64,000 bases of DNA, taken from NCBI RefSeq assembly GCF_014773265.1, contig NZ_JACWMY010000014.1, forward strand, positions 1 through 64,000. The letters run 5' to 3'. The notes beneath the pieces are model-generated. The model ran no database searches, was not told where the DNA came from, and saw only the letters and a list, made by a program, of their open reading frames with translations. The stretch's first letter is position 1. Every line of letters starts with the position of its first letter. Source of the stretch: Mucilaginibacter pankratovii (GTDB taxonomy: Bacteria; Bacteroidota; Bacteroidia; Sphingobacteriales; Sphingobacteriaceae). The position numbers and the translations under genes are program-made. This document shows, one piece after another, positions 40,911 to 48,991 of the stretch.

Positions 40911-41501
40911 ATGAAAATCAAACTTATTATTGTAGCCATCGGACTGCTGGCATTTACAGGCGATGCACTTACCCAACTAAACGTAGACGGCAAAGAAGCC
41001 AACGAGTATATGTTCCAGGCGGTAAAAACCAGCAACGTATACTTTAAAACCGACCTGGTAGACAAAGCCCGCAGCCTGCCTGTAGATGTACGCGTGGCCT
41101 GCACCCGCGAACTGGTGCAGCTGGCCAAAGCTTACACCCAAACCGACGCCTTTGCAAGCGATTACAAAAAGTTCCGTAACAAACAGCTTTATGGCAAGGC
41201 CAAACGCTTTGGTATGCCCAGTGTATCAGGCCTGTTAAACAAGGCTAAGGACAAAGTGCTGAACGGCGATAACGGCGAACAAAGCTATCCCGGCGATCCG
41301 CAGGAAATGGTGAAGAAACGCCTTGAAGAATTTATGAAGGTTACCGCCGAGGTAGATTTTAGCGCCAAAACCGCCAACGGCGAATTTATCGACGAAGAGT
41401 ATCGCCGCAAACCCGGCCAATGGAAAATGTACTACCGCGCGGGAAAACCGGTTATTACAGCCGCCCGCGAAGAGGTTGCGGCCTGGTTGAAGGAGCTGTA
41501 G
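40911..41501 (+). CDS. Exported protein of unknown function
   Basis: 196 residues. The signal MKIKLIIVAIGLLAFTGDAL is followed by a mostly helical, charged body (EYMFQAVKTSNVYFKTDLVD, CTRELVQLAKAYTQTDAFAS, DPQEMVKKRLEEFMKVTAEV) and the ending PGQWKMYYRAGKPVITAARE. I do not recognise the family. An ECF-type promoter 47 bases upstream and a strong terminator downstream make it a single transcription unit, probably part of an envelope-stress or signal-driven regulon. Confidence 0.65.
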   Translation: MKIKLIIVAIGLLAFTGDALTQLNVDGKEANEYMFQAVKTSNVYFKTDLVDKARSLPVDVRVACTRELVQLAKAYTQTDAFASDYKKFRNKQLYGKAKRFGMPSVSGLLNKAKDKVLNGDNGEQSYPGDPQEMVKKRLEEFMKVTAEVDFSAKTANGEFIDEEYRRKPGQWKMYYRAGKPVITAAREEVAAWLKEL

Positions 41502-41523
41502 AAGTAAGCGTTTATCTGTCAAA

Positions 41524-41557
41524 ACAAAAGCCATCGGTTAATACCGGTGGCTTTTGT
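41524..41557 (+). terminator. Terminator of the ECF-promoter gene
   Basis: ACAAAAGCCATCGGT pairs with ACCGGTGGCTTTTGT around TAAT with one G-T pair, then GTTTTTAATT. Confidence 0.8.
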
Positions 41558-41600
41558 GTTTTTAATTACCCATGCGCATGTTTGCGTAGCGGATCATGGT

Positions 41601-41696
41601 GAGCCTGTCGAACCATAGCGGCCAGGGCCTTTACATGCGCCATTCGACAGGCTCCATTTCATTCCCCACCATCGGTCGAAGGTATAAACTTCGACC
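41601..41696. repeat. Two palindromic repeats: GAGCCTGTCGAA and GGTCGAAG families
   Basis: GAGCCTGTCGAA (41601-41612) pairs with TTCGACAGGCTC (41643-41654). Then GGTCGAAG (41674) pairs with CTTCGACC (to 41696) around GTATAAA. The second palindrome has a further copy at 43214-43236. Confidence 0.75.
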
Positions 41697-41726
41697 AGTG
41701 GCAGAAGTAAGGTGCTTTTTGTTGAA

Positions 41727-42980
41727 TTATTTTTTACTCCCGCTTAATAACTTCTCCAGTTTCTCTTTCGTTTCCGGAATTGCCTGCAGTGTTAGAGCCT
41801 TTTTGAAAGTTTGGATAGCTTTGGGTTTATCGCCGGTGGCGAGGTATAGGTCGCCCAGTGAATCATAGCAATTGGCGCTTTCGGGGTTGTTGGCAATATT
41901 GAGTTTGAATAATGTCTCTGCTTTTTTGTATTGCTTTGCGTTCAGCATCTGGTAACCCAGGCTGTTAACCTGGCTTTCACCTGGTTTAACCAGGTACCCC
42001 ATTTGTTCCGAAACGTTTTTGTAATGCGCCACCAGCACCGAGTCTATTTTAAAACCGGGATCTTTTAATTCGCTGTTGTAAATTTTAAGCTTGTAGAAAT
42101 CAAAGATAAACCGGAGCGCATCATATTCTCCGATCAATCTTACAGACGGGTGATCATCGTTTTCATAATACCCCGCTTTAAAACGCAACTGGTTCTTCTT
42201 GTTTTTATTAAGGTCTTTAATAAATTCCAAGTTGCTGCGGATAAGCGCCGTAGACCCGCTGGTGTCTTTTTGAACACTTAATGTGTCAACCCCTCTTTCC
42301 ATACGGTTGGCCATGGCCATAAACAATGTTTTGCCTTTATAATTTTGAGCTGGCAAAATCGTTTTCGCTTCTTTTACGGGTTTTTGATTATCCCACCATA
42401 ATGATGCCTCGAGCGAAACATAAGAATTAAATAGCTCCGGTTTATGCAGCAACGCGTTCATTACCGTTAATCCGCCAAGGGAGTGACCGATAAATGTTTT
42501 ATAAGTGGTGGTGGGGTAGGTTGCATCGATATATGGAATAAGTTCCTTCTCTACATAAGCCATGAACTTTTCGCCGTTGCCAACCACACCGGGCAATTCT
42601 TTATCGGTCCCGGTGGTTAGTTCGGTAAGCCTGTTAGAATGTACAATGCCAACCACGATCATAGGAGGACAAAGGCTCGATTCGGCCATATGCTCGGTAA
42701 TACTTACAACGGTGTTGAAATTCTCACTTCCGTCCAGTAGATAGATCACCGGGTAATGTCCACGGTCTTTAACTTTATTTCCGCCGTTGCTGGTAGGGAT
42801 ATGGATCCAAACTTTACGCTGTTGGGCTAAGATCTTCGAAGGAATGGTTTCCTCAAACCCTGTAGTAAAGGGGCTGTTATCCTGTGCGTGCGCGCAAACT
42901 GACATTGCCAGGATGGCTATACAGCAGAAAAAGAATTTAACAGAACTATTTAGCGTAAGGCCGGGTAGGTAGTACTTCAT
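41727..42980 (-). CDS. Secreted esterase-D-like alpha/beta hydrolase with C-terminal TPRs
   Basis: 417 residues. A signal (SSVKFFFCCIAILAMSVCAH) precedes the esterase domain: VWIHIPTSNG, YPVIYLLDGSENF, the nucleophile elbow GHSLGG near residue 163, and a C-terminal catalytic His in NDDHPSVRL. Residues ~330-415 hold two TPR units (LKPGESQVNSLGYQMLNAKQ-like, ESANCYDSLGDLYLATGDKP). It belongs to the Fes/IroE/esterase-D class, which cleaves ferric-enterobactin or other esters; the substrate here is open. It is probably periplasmic and stands alone. Confidence 0.88.
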   Translation of the reverse strand: MKYYLPGLTLNSSVKFFFCCIAILAMSVCAHAQDNSPFTTGFEETIPSKILAQQRKVWIHIPTSNGGNKVKDRGHYPVIYLLDGSENFNTVVSITEHMAESSLCPPMIVVGIVHSNRLTELTTGTDKELPGVVGNGEKFMAYVEKELIPYIDATYPTTTYKTFIGHSLGGLTVMNALLHKPELFNSYVSLEASLWWDNQKPVKEAKTILPAQNYKGKTLFMAMANRMERGVDTLSVQKDTSGSTALIRSNLEFIKDLNKNKKNQLRFKAGYYENDDHPSVRLIGEYDALRFIFDFYKLKIYNSELKDPGFKIDSVLVAHYKNVSEQMGYLVKPGESQVNSLGYQMLNAKQYKKAETLFKLNIANNPESANCYDSLGDLYLATGDKPKAIQTFKKALTLQAIPETKEKLEKLLSGSKK

Positions 42981-43213
42981 GAAGGGTGTTTTATATATGT
43001 GTTATAAAAGACGCCAAATTCATGATGATGTTGCAGAATACTTCGCAATGTTTGGAATTAAAGATGATAGCAGGAGAAGATGCTCTACTGGTTGGAGTTT
43101 AGCGCAGCATAACTTCAACCTAAAATATGGGAAATTCCCAACTTCTGACTTGCCAAATCGTTGCTTTTGTTGAGCTAACATTTCCACGTAAACTGAAAGC
43201 TTAAATCATCGTA

Positions 43214-43236
43214 GGTCGAAGTTATAAACTTCTACC
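43214..43236. repeat. GGTCGAAG palindrome, second copy
   Basis: GGTCGAAGTTATAAACTTC then TACC, matching 41674-41696 with a few changes; both are followed by AGTG. Confidence 0.75.
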
Positions 43237-43253
43237 AGTGAGGGGTATTTATT

Positions 43254-43676
43254 TTAAGCCAACCCACGCAATATTGCCAATCTGTTTGCAGGCGCATTAG
43301 GAGAGAGAAAGTCGGTAATTGTATTTAAACTTCTTTTAGGGCGACCAAGAAACTCAACCGGCCATTCGGTTAGCCGTCGTTCTTTAACGTGTATAAATTC
43401 ACCCGGGTGTGGTTCACTAATGTATTCTTCCTGCAACACTAAAGCTAATGGCTCTTCAGTGCCGGGATTGCTTTCAAAAAATTCAAGTGCGTCCTCGTAG
43501 TTATCGAAAGCGTAATAATAATCTTCGCCGTCATCTGTGTCCGGGGCTCCATTTTCAGGATGGCACCAAACTCGATATTCTAATACTTCGTCCCAGACAT
43601 ATCCACCACCTGATTTTACAAGCGCTGGGTATGTGCCCACTAAATCGATGTCTTTAACGGTTGGATATTTTGACAT
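43254..43676 (-). CDS. Conserved small protein of unknown function
   Basis: 140 residues, acidic, with YPALVKSGGGYVWDEVLEYR, then WCHPENG, YYYAFDNYEDALEFFESNPG, PLALVLQEEYI and a C-terminus ending in DFLSPNAPANRLAILRGLA. The blocks look well conserved and I have seen the same order in proteins of proteobacteria, some mislabelled as acetyltransferases, but no function is known. Horizontal spread is plausible. It stands alone. Confidence 0.65.
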   Translation of the reverse strand: MSKYPTVKDIDLVGTYPALVKSGGGYVWDEVLEYRVWCHPENGAPDTDDGEDYYYAFDNYEDALEFFESNPGTEEPLALVLQEEYISEPHPGEFIHVKERRLTEWPVEFLGRPKRSLNTITDFLSPNAPANRLAILRGLA

Positions 43677-43703
43677 GGTTCTAAATTAATAAGTTATTTC
43701 AAC

Positions 43704-43734
43704 AAAAAAAGCCACCAGTTAAAAACTGATGGCT
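43704..43734 (-). terminator. Terminator of the phosphohexomutase gene
   Basis: AGCCATCAGTT and AACTGGTGGCT pair around a short A/T loop, followed on the minus strand by TTTTTTT. Confidence 0.8.
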
Positions 43735-43760
43735 TCCAAATGTCTATAAATCCCAAAGGC

Positions 43761-45497
43761 TTATACCCCCAGATCCTTCATTATCGTATTGATCTTATCA
43801 TCCAGTTGCTTGTCTGTTTCGGCGTAGGCTTCTTTGCTGGCCAGTTTGCCGTTTACGCTGCAATAGAACTTGATCTTTGGCTCAGTGCCTGATGGGCGGG
43901 CCGAGATGATGCTGCCATCGGCGGTAATAAACTGCAATACATCTGATGTTGGCAGGTCGATAGCTTTGGTGGTGTTGCTGGTCAGGTCGGTTTCCACGCT
44001 TTTTTCGTAATCCTTCAGGGTGATCACTTTTGATCCACCCAGTTCGGCAGGCGGATTGTTGCGGAACTTATCCATCATAGCCACAATTTCCTCGGCACCT
44101 GTTTTACCTTTTTTGGTAAGCGAGATCAGCTTTTCTTTATAGAAACCGTACTGCACATAAGTATCCAGCAGGGCCTCGAAAAGGCTGCTGCCTTTGTCTT
44201 TGTAGTAGGCGGTCATTTCGGCAATAAACGCGCTGGAAACAACGGCATCCTTATCGCGCACAAAATCGCCGATGAGGTAACCGTAGCTTTCCTCGCCGCC
44301 ACCAATAAAGGTTTGCTGACCTTCGAATTTGGTCATCAGCTCGCCAATGTATTTAAAGCCGGTAAGCGTGTTGTAGCAGGTTACGTTTTTGGCTTCGGCA
44401 ATTTTATCTAAAAGGTAAGTGGTAACAATAGTTTTTACAATGTACTCCTTGCCGGTTAGTTTGCCTTTTTCTTCCCAGGCGGTAAGCAGGTAGTTGATGA
44501 GCATGGTGCCGGTTTGGTTACCGTTAAGCAATACAAACTCGCCTTCGGTGTTTTTTACAGCGATACCTACGCGGTCGGCATCCGGGTCGGTAGCCAGTAC
44601 CAGGTCGGCATCGGTATCCTGTGCTTTTTTAAGGGCAAGGGTAAGGGCCTCTTTTTCCTCGGGATTAGGATAAACCACGGTTGGGAAGTTGCCATCCGGG
44701 GTGGTTTGCTCATCCACCAAAATCACGTTCTCAAAGCCGAAACGCTCCAAAGCCTGCGGCACCAAAGTGATACCCGTACCATGGATAGGCGAGAAAACGA
44801 TCTTCAGGTCCTTCTGGCGTTTAATGGCGTCAGGAGAAACCGAAAGGGTGGTGATGTTATCTAAATAAAGCGCATCCACCTCTTCACCAATTTCTTCGAT
44901 GTTGGCATCTACGCGAGTGAAGTTCACCTCATCGATACTTTTGATGGCTGCAACCTCATCCATTACGGCAGCATCGTGCGGGGCAACAAACTGACCGCCA
45001 TCATCGCCGTAGGCTTTATAACCGTTGTACTCTTTTGGGTTGTGCGATGCGGTAAGCATTACCCCGCTTTTGCAACCGAAGTGGCGCACGGCGAAGGAAA
45101 GCTCGGGCGTTGGGCGCAGTGCCTTAAAGTAATAAACGTGGATACCATTTGCAGAGAATACATTAGCGGTAATGGTAGAGAACAGGTCGGCATTGTTGCG
45201 GCTATCATGTGCAATGGCCACCTTGATCTTTTCGCCGGGGTAGGTTTTTTTAAGGTAGTTGGCCAGGCCTTGTGTGGCCGAACCAATGGTGTATTTATTA
45301 ATGCGGTTACTGCCAGGGCCCATAATACCACGGAGGCCGCCCGTACCAAACTCCAGGTCGCGGTAAAACGAATCGGTAAGTTCTGTGTACGCTTTATCGT
45401 CTATCATTTTCTGAATTTGTGCCTTCACATCAGCATCATAATTTCCTTCGAGCCATGAGTTTGCTTTCTGAAGGATGGTAGGGTCTAATTCCTGCAT
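43761..45497 (-). CDS. Phospho-sugar mutase (phosphoglucomutase/phosphomannomutase)
   Basis: 578 residues, the long form. The substrate loop GTGGLRGIMGPGSNRINKY is near residue 50, the phosphoserine loop GVMLTASHNPKEYNGYKAYG near residue 140, the metal loop ATDPDADRVGIAV near 300, the sugar loop GGGEESYGYLIGD near 390, and the phosphate loop SARPSGTEPKIKFY near 535. It interconverts hexose 1- and 6-phosphates in the cytoplasm. It is monocistronic with a terminator. Confidence 0.95.
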   Translation of the reverse strand: MQELDPTILQKANSWLEGNYDADVKAQIQKMIDDKAYTELTDSFYRDLEFGTGGLRGIMGPGSNRINKYTIGSATQGLANYLKKTYPGEKIKVAIAHDSRNNADLFSTITANVFSANGIHVYYFKALRPTPELSFAVRHFGCKSGVMLTASHNPKEYNGYKAYGDDGGQFVAPHDAAVMDEVAAIKSIDEVNFTRVDANIEEIGEEVDALYLDNITTLSVSPDAIKRQKDLKIVFSPIHGTGITLVPQALERFGFENVILVDEQTTPDGNFPTVVYPNPEEKEALTLALKKAQDTDADLVLATDPDADRVGIAVKNTEGEFVLLNGNQTGTMLINYLLTAWEEKGKLTGKEYIVKTIVTTYLLDKIAEAKNVTCYNTLTGFKYIGELMTKFEGQQTFIGGGEESYGYLIGDFVRDKDAVVSSAFIAEMTAYYKDKGSSLFEALLDTYVQYGFYKEKLISLTKKGKTGAEEIVAMMDKFRNNPPAELGGSKVITLKDYEKSVETDLTSNTTKAIDLPTSDVLQFITADGSIISARPSGTEPKIKFYCSVNGKLASKEAYAETDKQLDDKINTIMKDLGV

Positions 45498-45674
45498 AGT
45501 AGTATGTTGTATTTTCGGTTAATAGGATTCTTACATCCAAATATGATAATAAAAATGTATTTTAAGTATGATGAGAACTATTCTATCACAGAATATTAAC
45601 ATTGGATTAATAGAATAGAAAAAGCAGGCTTTTTGTTTAGGGGGGATGGAGATTTTTGGGAGAAGGGGAAAAGG

Positions 45675-45760
45675 GAGCCTCACCCCAAACCCCTCTCCAA
45701 AGGAGAGGGACTTAAAAAAGTTTTAGAACCCTCTCCTCTGGAGAGGGCAGGGTGAGGCTC
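45675..45760. repeat. CCTCTCCAAAGGAGAGG palindrome cluster, copy 2
   Basis: Outer arms GAGCCTCACCC (45675) and GGGTGAGGCTC (to 45760) enclose CCCTCTCCAAAGGAGAGGG and CCCTCTCCTCTGGAGAGGG. The whole can fold as a three-way structure. Modules match 32813-32871. Confidence 0.8.
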
Positions 45761-45764
45761 GGAT

Positions 45765-46943
45765 CTATTGCTTCACCGTATCATCCACAAACACGTCATC
45801 CAGTCCGCGCTTATTGCCGTCGGCTATTTTACCTTGCAGCATACTTTGCCCGGTGATGCCGGGGTTGTTGCCATGCCCAAGGGGCCATTTGCCGGTGGTT
45901 TCTTTTATGCTGAGCTCGGCCATCAGGGCGGCATTCAGGCTGAAGTCGGTACAGTTATTTTTGCTGAGATGGTATTTTACGCCATCGTAGTTTTTGGTGA
46001 GTGCCAGGATCTTTTCAAACCTGCGTTTAGAGATGAACTTTCCGGCCACCTCATCCCATTTATGCTGCCCATCATCCCTGAAAGCAGAATGTGAACCGGG
46101 GAACAATGGTGTGCCTGCAAAAGGGTGCTGCTTATCCGGGTAAAAACCAAAGGAGAGCGATACGTAGGTAGAATCGCTGTTGTATTTAATAAGCGTAATA
46201 AAGGTATGCCCCGAGTTGGTGAATTTGTAAACTTTGGCCTTGCCGCCTACAGGCTGTTTTACATGGATAAGCATGGCATAGGCTACGGCTTTTTTGCCAT
46301 CCGTAAAACTTTCAACAATACGCTGGTAGGTTATTTTGGGGCTCCGCGGTTCTTTGTCGGTAAGAGGCAGCTGCAGGGCGGGCTGGTGGTTCAGCAGGGT
46401 GTCGTCTTTATCGTTAAAGTTGAGGTAGCGTTCGTCGAGGTTGGTTACATCCGCGTTGAGCGAGTCGGACGGAAGGGGAGTAGCGGTAGTAAGTGTATCG
46501 GCGTCCCCGGCTTGATCGGCCTTGTTATATTGCAGCGTTTTAAAAAAGCATTTCATCGCCAGCGAATACAGTTTTAAGCGGGCGAAGGTATTGGCGAGGT
46601 TAAAAAGTAGTTTTTTGTTAGATTGGTTGGCTTCCAGATCGGTGCCGATATTCATCTCCCGCAGGTGTTTCATCAGCGCTTTGCGGTCGGATGGTTTGCG
46701 GATAGATACTTGTAGTTCCTGCTGAAGCGCGGGGTCTTTTAATGCGCTTTTTGCAATAAGCGACCTGTTGACAATAAAGCCCGGGTTCTCTTTCAGGTAC
46801 CTGCCGGTGGTATCAATAGCGGCGGGATCGTGTAGTACAGCCGACAATACCTGCGCTTTTGAGCCCGAATTAAAACTCAAAAAAGCTACCGCAATAATTA
46901 AAGTTTTTACAAAAAATGAAAAACGACGGGTGCTCATACGCAT
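45765..46943 (-). CDS. Exported protein with a His/Cys peptidase-like C-terminal domain
   Basis: 392 residues. Signal: FFVKTLIIAVAFLSFNSGSKAQ. The N-terminal half has a TPR-like helical part (LFNLANTFARLKLYSLAMKC). The C-terminal ~190 residues contain SGHTFITLIKYN (His), LSFGFYPDK and KYHLSKNNCTDFSLNAALMA (Cys). A G-H-x-F and N-N-C-T-D-F pair recalls NlpC/DUF4105-type papain-like folds; a cysteine hydrolase is possible, not proven. It ends in a repeat cluster and is monocistronic. Confidence 0.7.
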   Translation of the reverse strand: MRMSTRRFSFFVKTLIIAVAFLSFNSGSKAQVLSAVLHDPAAIDTTGRYLKENPGFIVNRSLIAKSALKDPALQQELQVSIRKPSDRKALMKHLREMNIGTDLEANQSNKKLLFNLANTFARLKLYSLAMKCFFKTLQYNKADQAGDADTLTTATPLPSDSLNADVTNLDERYLNFNDKDDTLLNHQPALQLPLTDKEPRSPKITYQRIVESFTDGKKAVAYAMLIHVKQPVGGKAKVYKFTNSGHTFITLIKYNSDSTYVSLSFGFYPDKQHPFAGTPLFPGSHSAFRDDGQHKWDEVAGKFISKRRFEKILALTKNYDGVKYHLSKNNCTDFSLNAALMAELSIKETTGKWPLGHGNNPGITGQSMLQGKIADGNKRGLDDVFVDDTVKQ

Positions 46944-47022
46944 TGTGAAAATAGCTTGATGAAGATAGGTAATAGCCGTGGTTTTGAGAGCGTCTTTAAC
47001 ACTAAATTAACATATTATAACA

Positions 47023-47610
47023 TTAATTTACATTTTGGCGACCAATTAACGCCTCATAATCATCTATCGTATCGATATCTATCCCGCCGTTTTCAAACGG
47101 TATCCGGGCGATATCATCAGCACGATCTTGCAGGATCTTCCTGGCTCCCTCATGTCCCTGCAGCAAAAGAAGATCGGGAAATAACGATTTGTTAAACAGA
47201 ACGGGCACACCCGCAGCCCCTTTGTAGGCGCAAGCGATGATGGGTTTGCCGGTATCTTTCTGTTGCTGCAGCATGGCATTAAGCAGCTGGGTATCAACAA
47301 AAGGCTGGTCGCACAGCATGATGAAGGCGCTTTCGGCTCCCTGTTTTATCATTTCATGGATAGCCAGTCGGATGGAAGAGGCCATGCCCTCGGGCCAGTC
47401 GGGGTTTTGCAGTATGGTTACCTTTTTATTTGGTTGGATGGTTATCTGCTCCCCATTCGCCCCTAGCACAACTACAATGGGACTGCAAGCCGAATCAAGC
47501 GCCGTATCGATAGCGTGCCGCAAGAGGGTTTTGCCCTTAAAAACGAGGTTTTGCTTGGGCTGCCCCAGCCTTTTAGATTCGCCGGCGGCTAATATGATAA
47601 TGCCTGCCAT
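47023..47610 (-). CDS. MocA-like molybdenum-cofactor cytidylyltransferase / NTP transferase
   Basis: 195 residues. The nucleotide loop ILAAGESKRLGQPKQNLVFKGK is at the N-terminus, then VVVLGANG, the metal region FIMLCDQPFVD, and GAAGVPVLFNKSLFPDLLLL. This is the MobA/MocA family that loads CMP (or GMP) onto molybdopterin. Its stop lies 3' of XdhC-like and it overlaps that gene's last base, so they are cotranscribed. Together with the Mo-hydroxylase genes upstream it most likely makes the cytosine-dinucleotide form of the cofactor. Confidence 0.88.
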   Translation of the reverse strand: MAGIIILAAGESKRLGQPKQNLVFKGKTLLRHAIDTALDSACSPIVVVLGANGEQITIQPNKKVTILQNPDWPEGMASSIRLAIHEMIKQGAESAFIMLCDQPFVDTQLLNAMLQQQKDTGKPIIACAYKGAAGVPVLFNKSLFPDLLLLQGHEGARKILQDRADDIARIPFENGGIDIDTIDDYEALIGRQNVN

Positions 47611-48749
47611 TAATTAGTGATGGTGGTTAAGTGCGGCGCGTGGATAGATGCCGGCTTATATTTTAGCGAGTAGCCTTTACGATGAGACAGCACCGCCTTT
47701 ATTTCGGCAACAATAGAAAGGGCGATCTCTTCAGAGCCCTCCGAGCCGATATCCAAACCTACCGGGCCATAAACGCTTTTAAGCTGTTCTTCGGTTACTT
47801 TTTGTCCGCCGTCTTCTATCTCGGCAAGCAGGCGGGCCAGCTTCTTTTTTGGGCCGAGGATGCCTATATAATTTAATTGCAGCGGTAATAATTCCTTCAG
47901 TAGGGCAAGTTCGTAGTTGTAATTATGGGTCATCAGTACAAAGGCGGTATGCTCGTTTATGCTGATGTGCGATAGCACCTGTTCCGGTTTAGCAACAATT
48001 ACTTTTTGTGCCGATGGGAAGCGTTCGGGCAAGGCATAATTGGGGCGGCCATCAATAACCGTAGTGTCCCAGCCCAAAACCGAAGCGAATTTGGCCAGTG
48101 GCACAGCATCATTCCCTGCGCCGATGATCACCAGCGAAAAAAGGGGTTTTATAAATTCAACAAAGGCTGTGTACGGCATAGCGCCATCATACAGTTTGGT
48201 TTCAGATTTACCATTTTCCATCACCCGTTTTGCATCAATAATTATCTGCGCATGGTGTGCCGAGTTTTCCAGCCCGTTCAGCAGAAGGCCGCTTTCTGTT
48301 AAACACAGGCACGTACCGGGTTGCGGCGCTTTCCTGTCCTCCACAGAGAACAGCGTAACCAGTACCGCGTTCTTACGACTGGCAATTACAGTTTTTAAAA
48401 AACTGATGGGGTTGTTAGGTTCCTCATTTATCGGTTCGATGAGGATATGGATAATGCCGTTGCAGCCGAGACCTACGCCAAGCTTGGCGTCATCATCGTC
48501 GGTAGTATCATAGGTAACCAGCATGGGTTCCTGCTGTAAGATCACCAGCCGGGCTTTGCGCAGCGCATCCCCCTCCAAACAGCCTCCGCTGATGGCACCC
48601 GTAAGCTGACCGTCTTCGGTGATGAGCATGCGTGCACCCGCCCTGCGGTAGGCCGAACCCTCTACCTGCACCACTATTGCCAGCGCCGTTTTTTTGCCCT
48701 GTTTGGCGGCTATATCATACGCGGCGACTATATCTATCAGTTCTTTCAT
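47610..48749 (-). CDS. XdhC/CoxI-family molybdoenzyme maturation factor
   Basis: 379 residues. N-terminal XdhC_CoxI domain: VVQVEGSAYRRAGARMLITE, GAISGGCLEGDAL with the conserved Cys, and LGVGLGCNGIIHILIEP. The C-terminal Rossmann domain has LVIIGAGNDAVPLAKFASVLG, VLMTHNYNYELALL and a GPKKKLARLLAEI helix. It binds the sulfurated cofactor and inserts it into the Mo-hydroxylase (PaoD/XdhC role). The gene lies between the structural genes (from 48992) and the MocA-like gene, separated from the former by a MITE-like element. Confidence 0.92.
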   Translation of the reverse strand: MKELIDIVAAYDIAAKQGKKTALAIVVQVEGSAYRRAGARMLITEDGQLTGAISGGCLEGDALRKARLVILQQEPMLVTYDTTDDDDAKLGVGLGCNGIIHILIEPINEEPNNPISFLKTVIASRKNAVLVTLFSVEDRKAPQPGTCLCLTESGLLLNGLENSAHHAQIIIDAKRVMENGKSETKLYDGAMPYTAFVEFIKPLFSLVIIGAGNDAVPLAKFASVLGWDTTVIDGRPNYALPERFPSAQKVIVAKPEQVLSHISINEHTAFVLMTHNYNYELALLKELLPLQLNYIGILGPKKKLARLLAEIEDGGQKVTEEQLKSVYGPVGLDIGSEGSEEIALSIVAEIKAVLSHRKGYSLKYKPASIHAPHLTTITN

Positions 48750-48773
48750 TGGTTAATTTGACTGGGGTTGCAG

Positions 48774-48940
48774 GCGCAAATGTCCGCTTGCAGAGTTGAC
48801 TCCCCCCAACCCCTCTCTACTTCGTAAAGAGGGGAGTTTTTTATTTTTATAATTTTTCTTCACCCTCTTTGCGGAGCAGAGAGGGTCGACCAGCGTTAGC
48901 GTAGTCGGGGTGAGTCGACTTGCCGAGCGGACATTTACGC
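48774..48940. repeat. MITE-like element with ~27-bp terminal inverted repeats
   Basis: Left end GCGCAAATGTCCGCTTGCAG then AGTTGAC; the right end read on the opposite strand is GCGTAAATGTCCGCTCGGCA then AGTCGAC. 22 of 27 positions agree. Inside are CCCCTCTCTAC / AGAGGGG and CCCTCTTTGC / GAGAGGG palindromes and TCGGGGTGAGTCGAC. 167 bp, no coding capacity. It fills most of the gap between xdhC-like and the Mo subunit gene. Confidence 0.65.
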
Positions 48941-48991
48941 CCGGTTACAAAACTCCAGGTTTCAAACCCATCGCTATTTGCCTTTTCCGTA

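Noticed and set aside
42979..43173. 64-codon plus-strand frame upstream of the esterase
   Set aside because: No motif or conserved look, overlaps the esterase start region; more likely chance.
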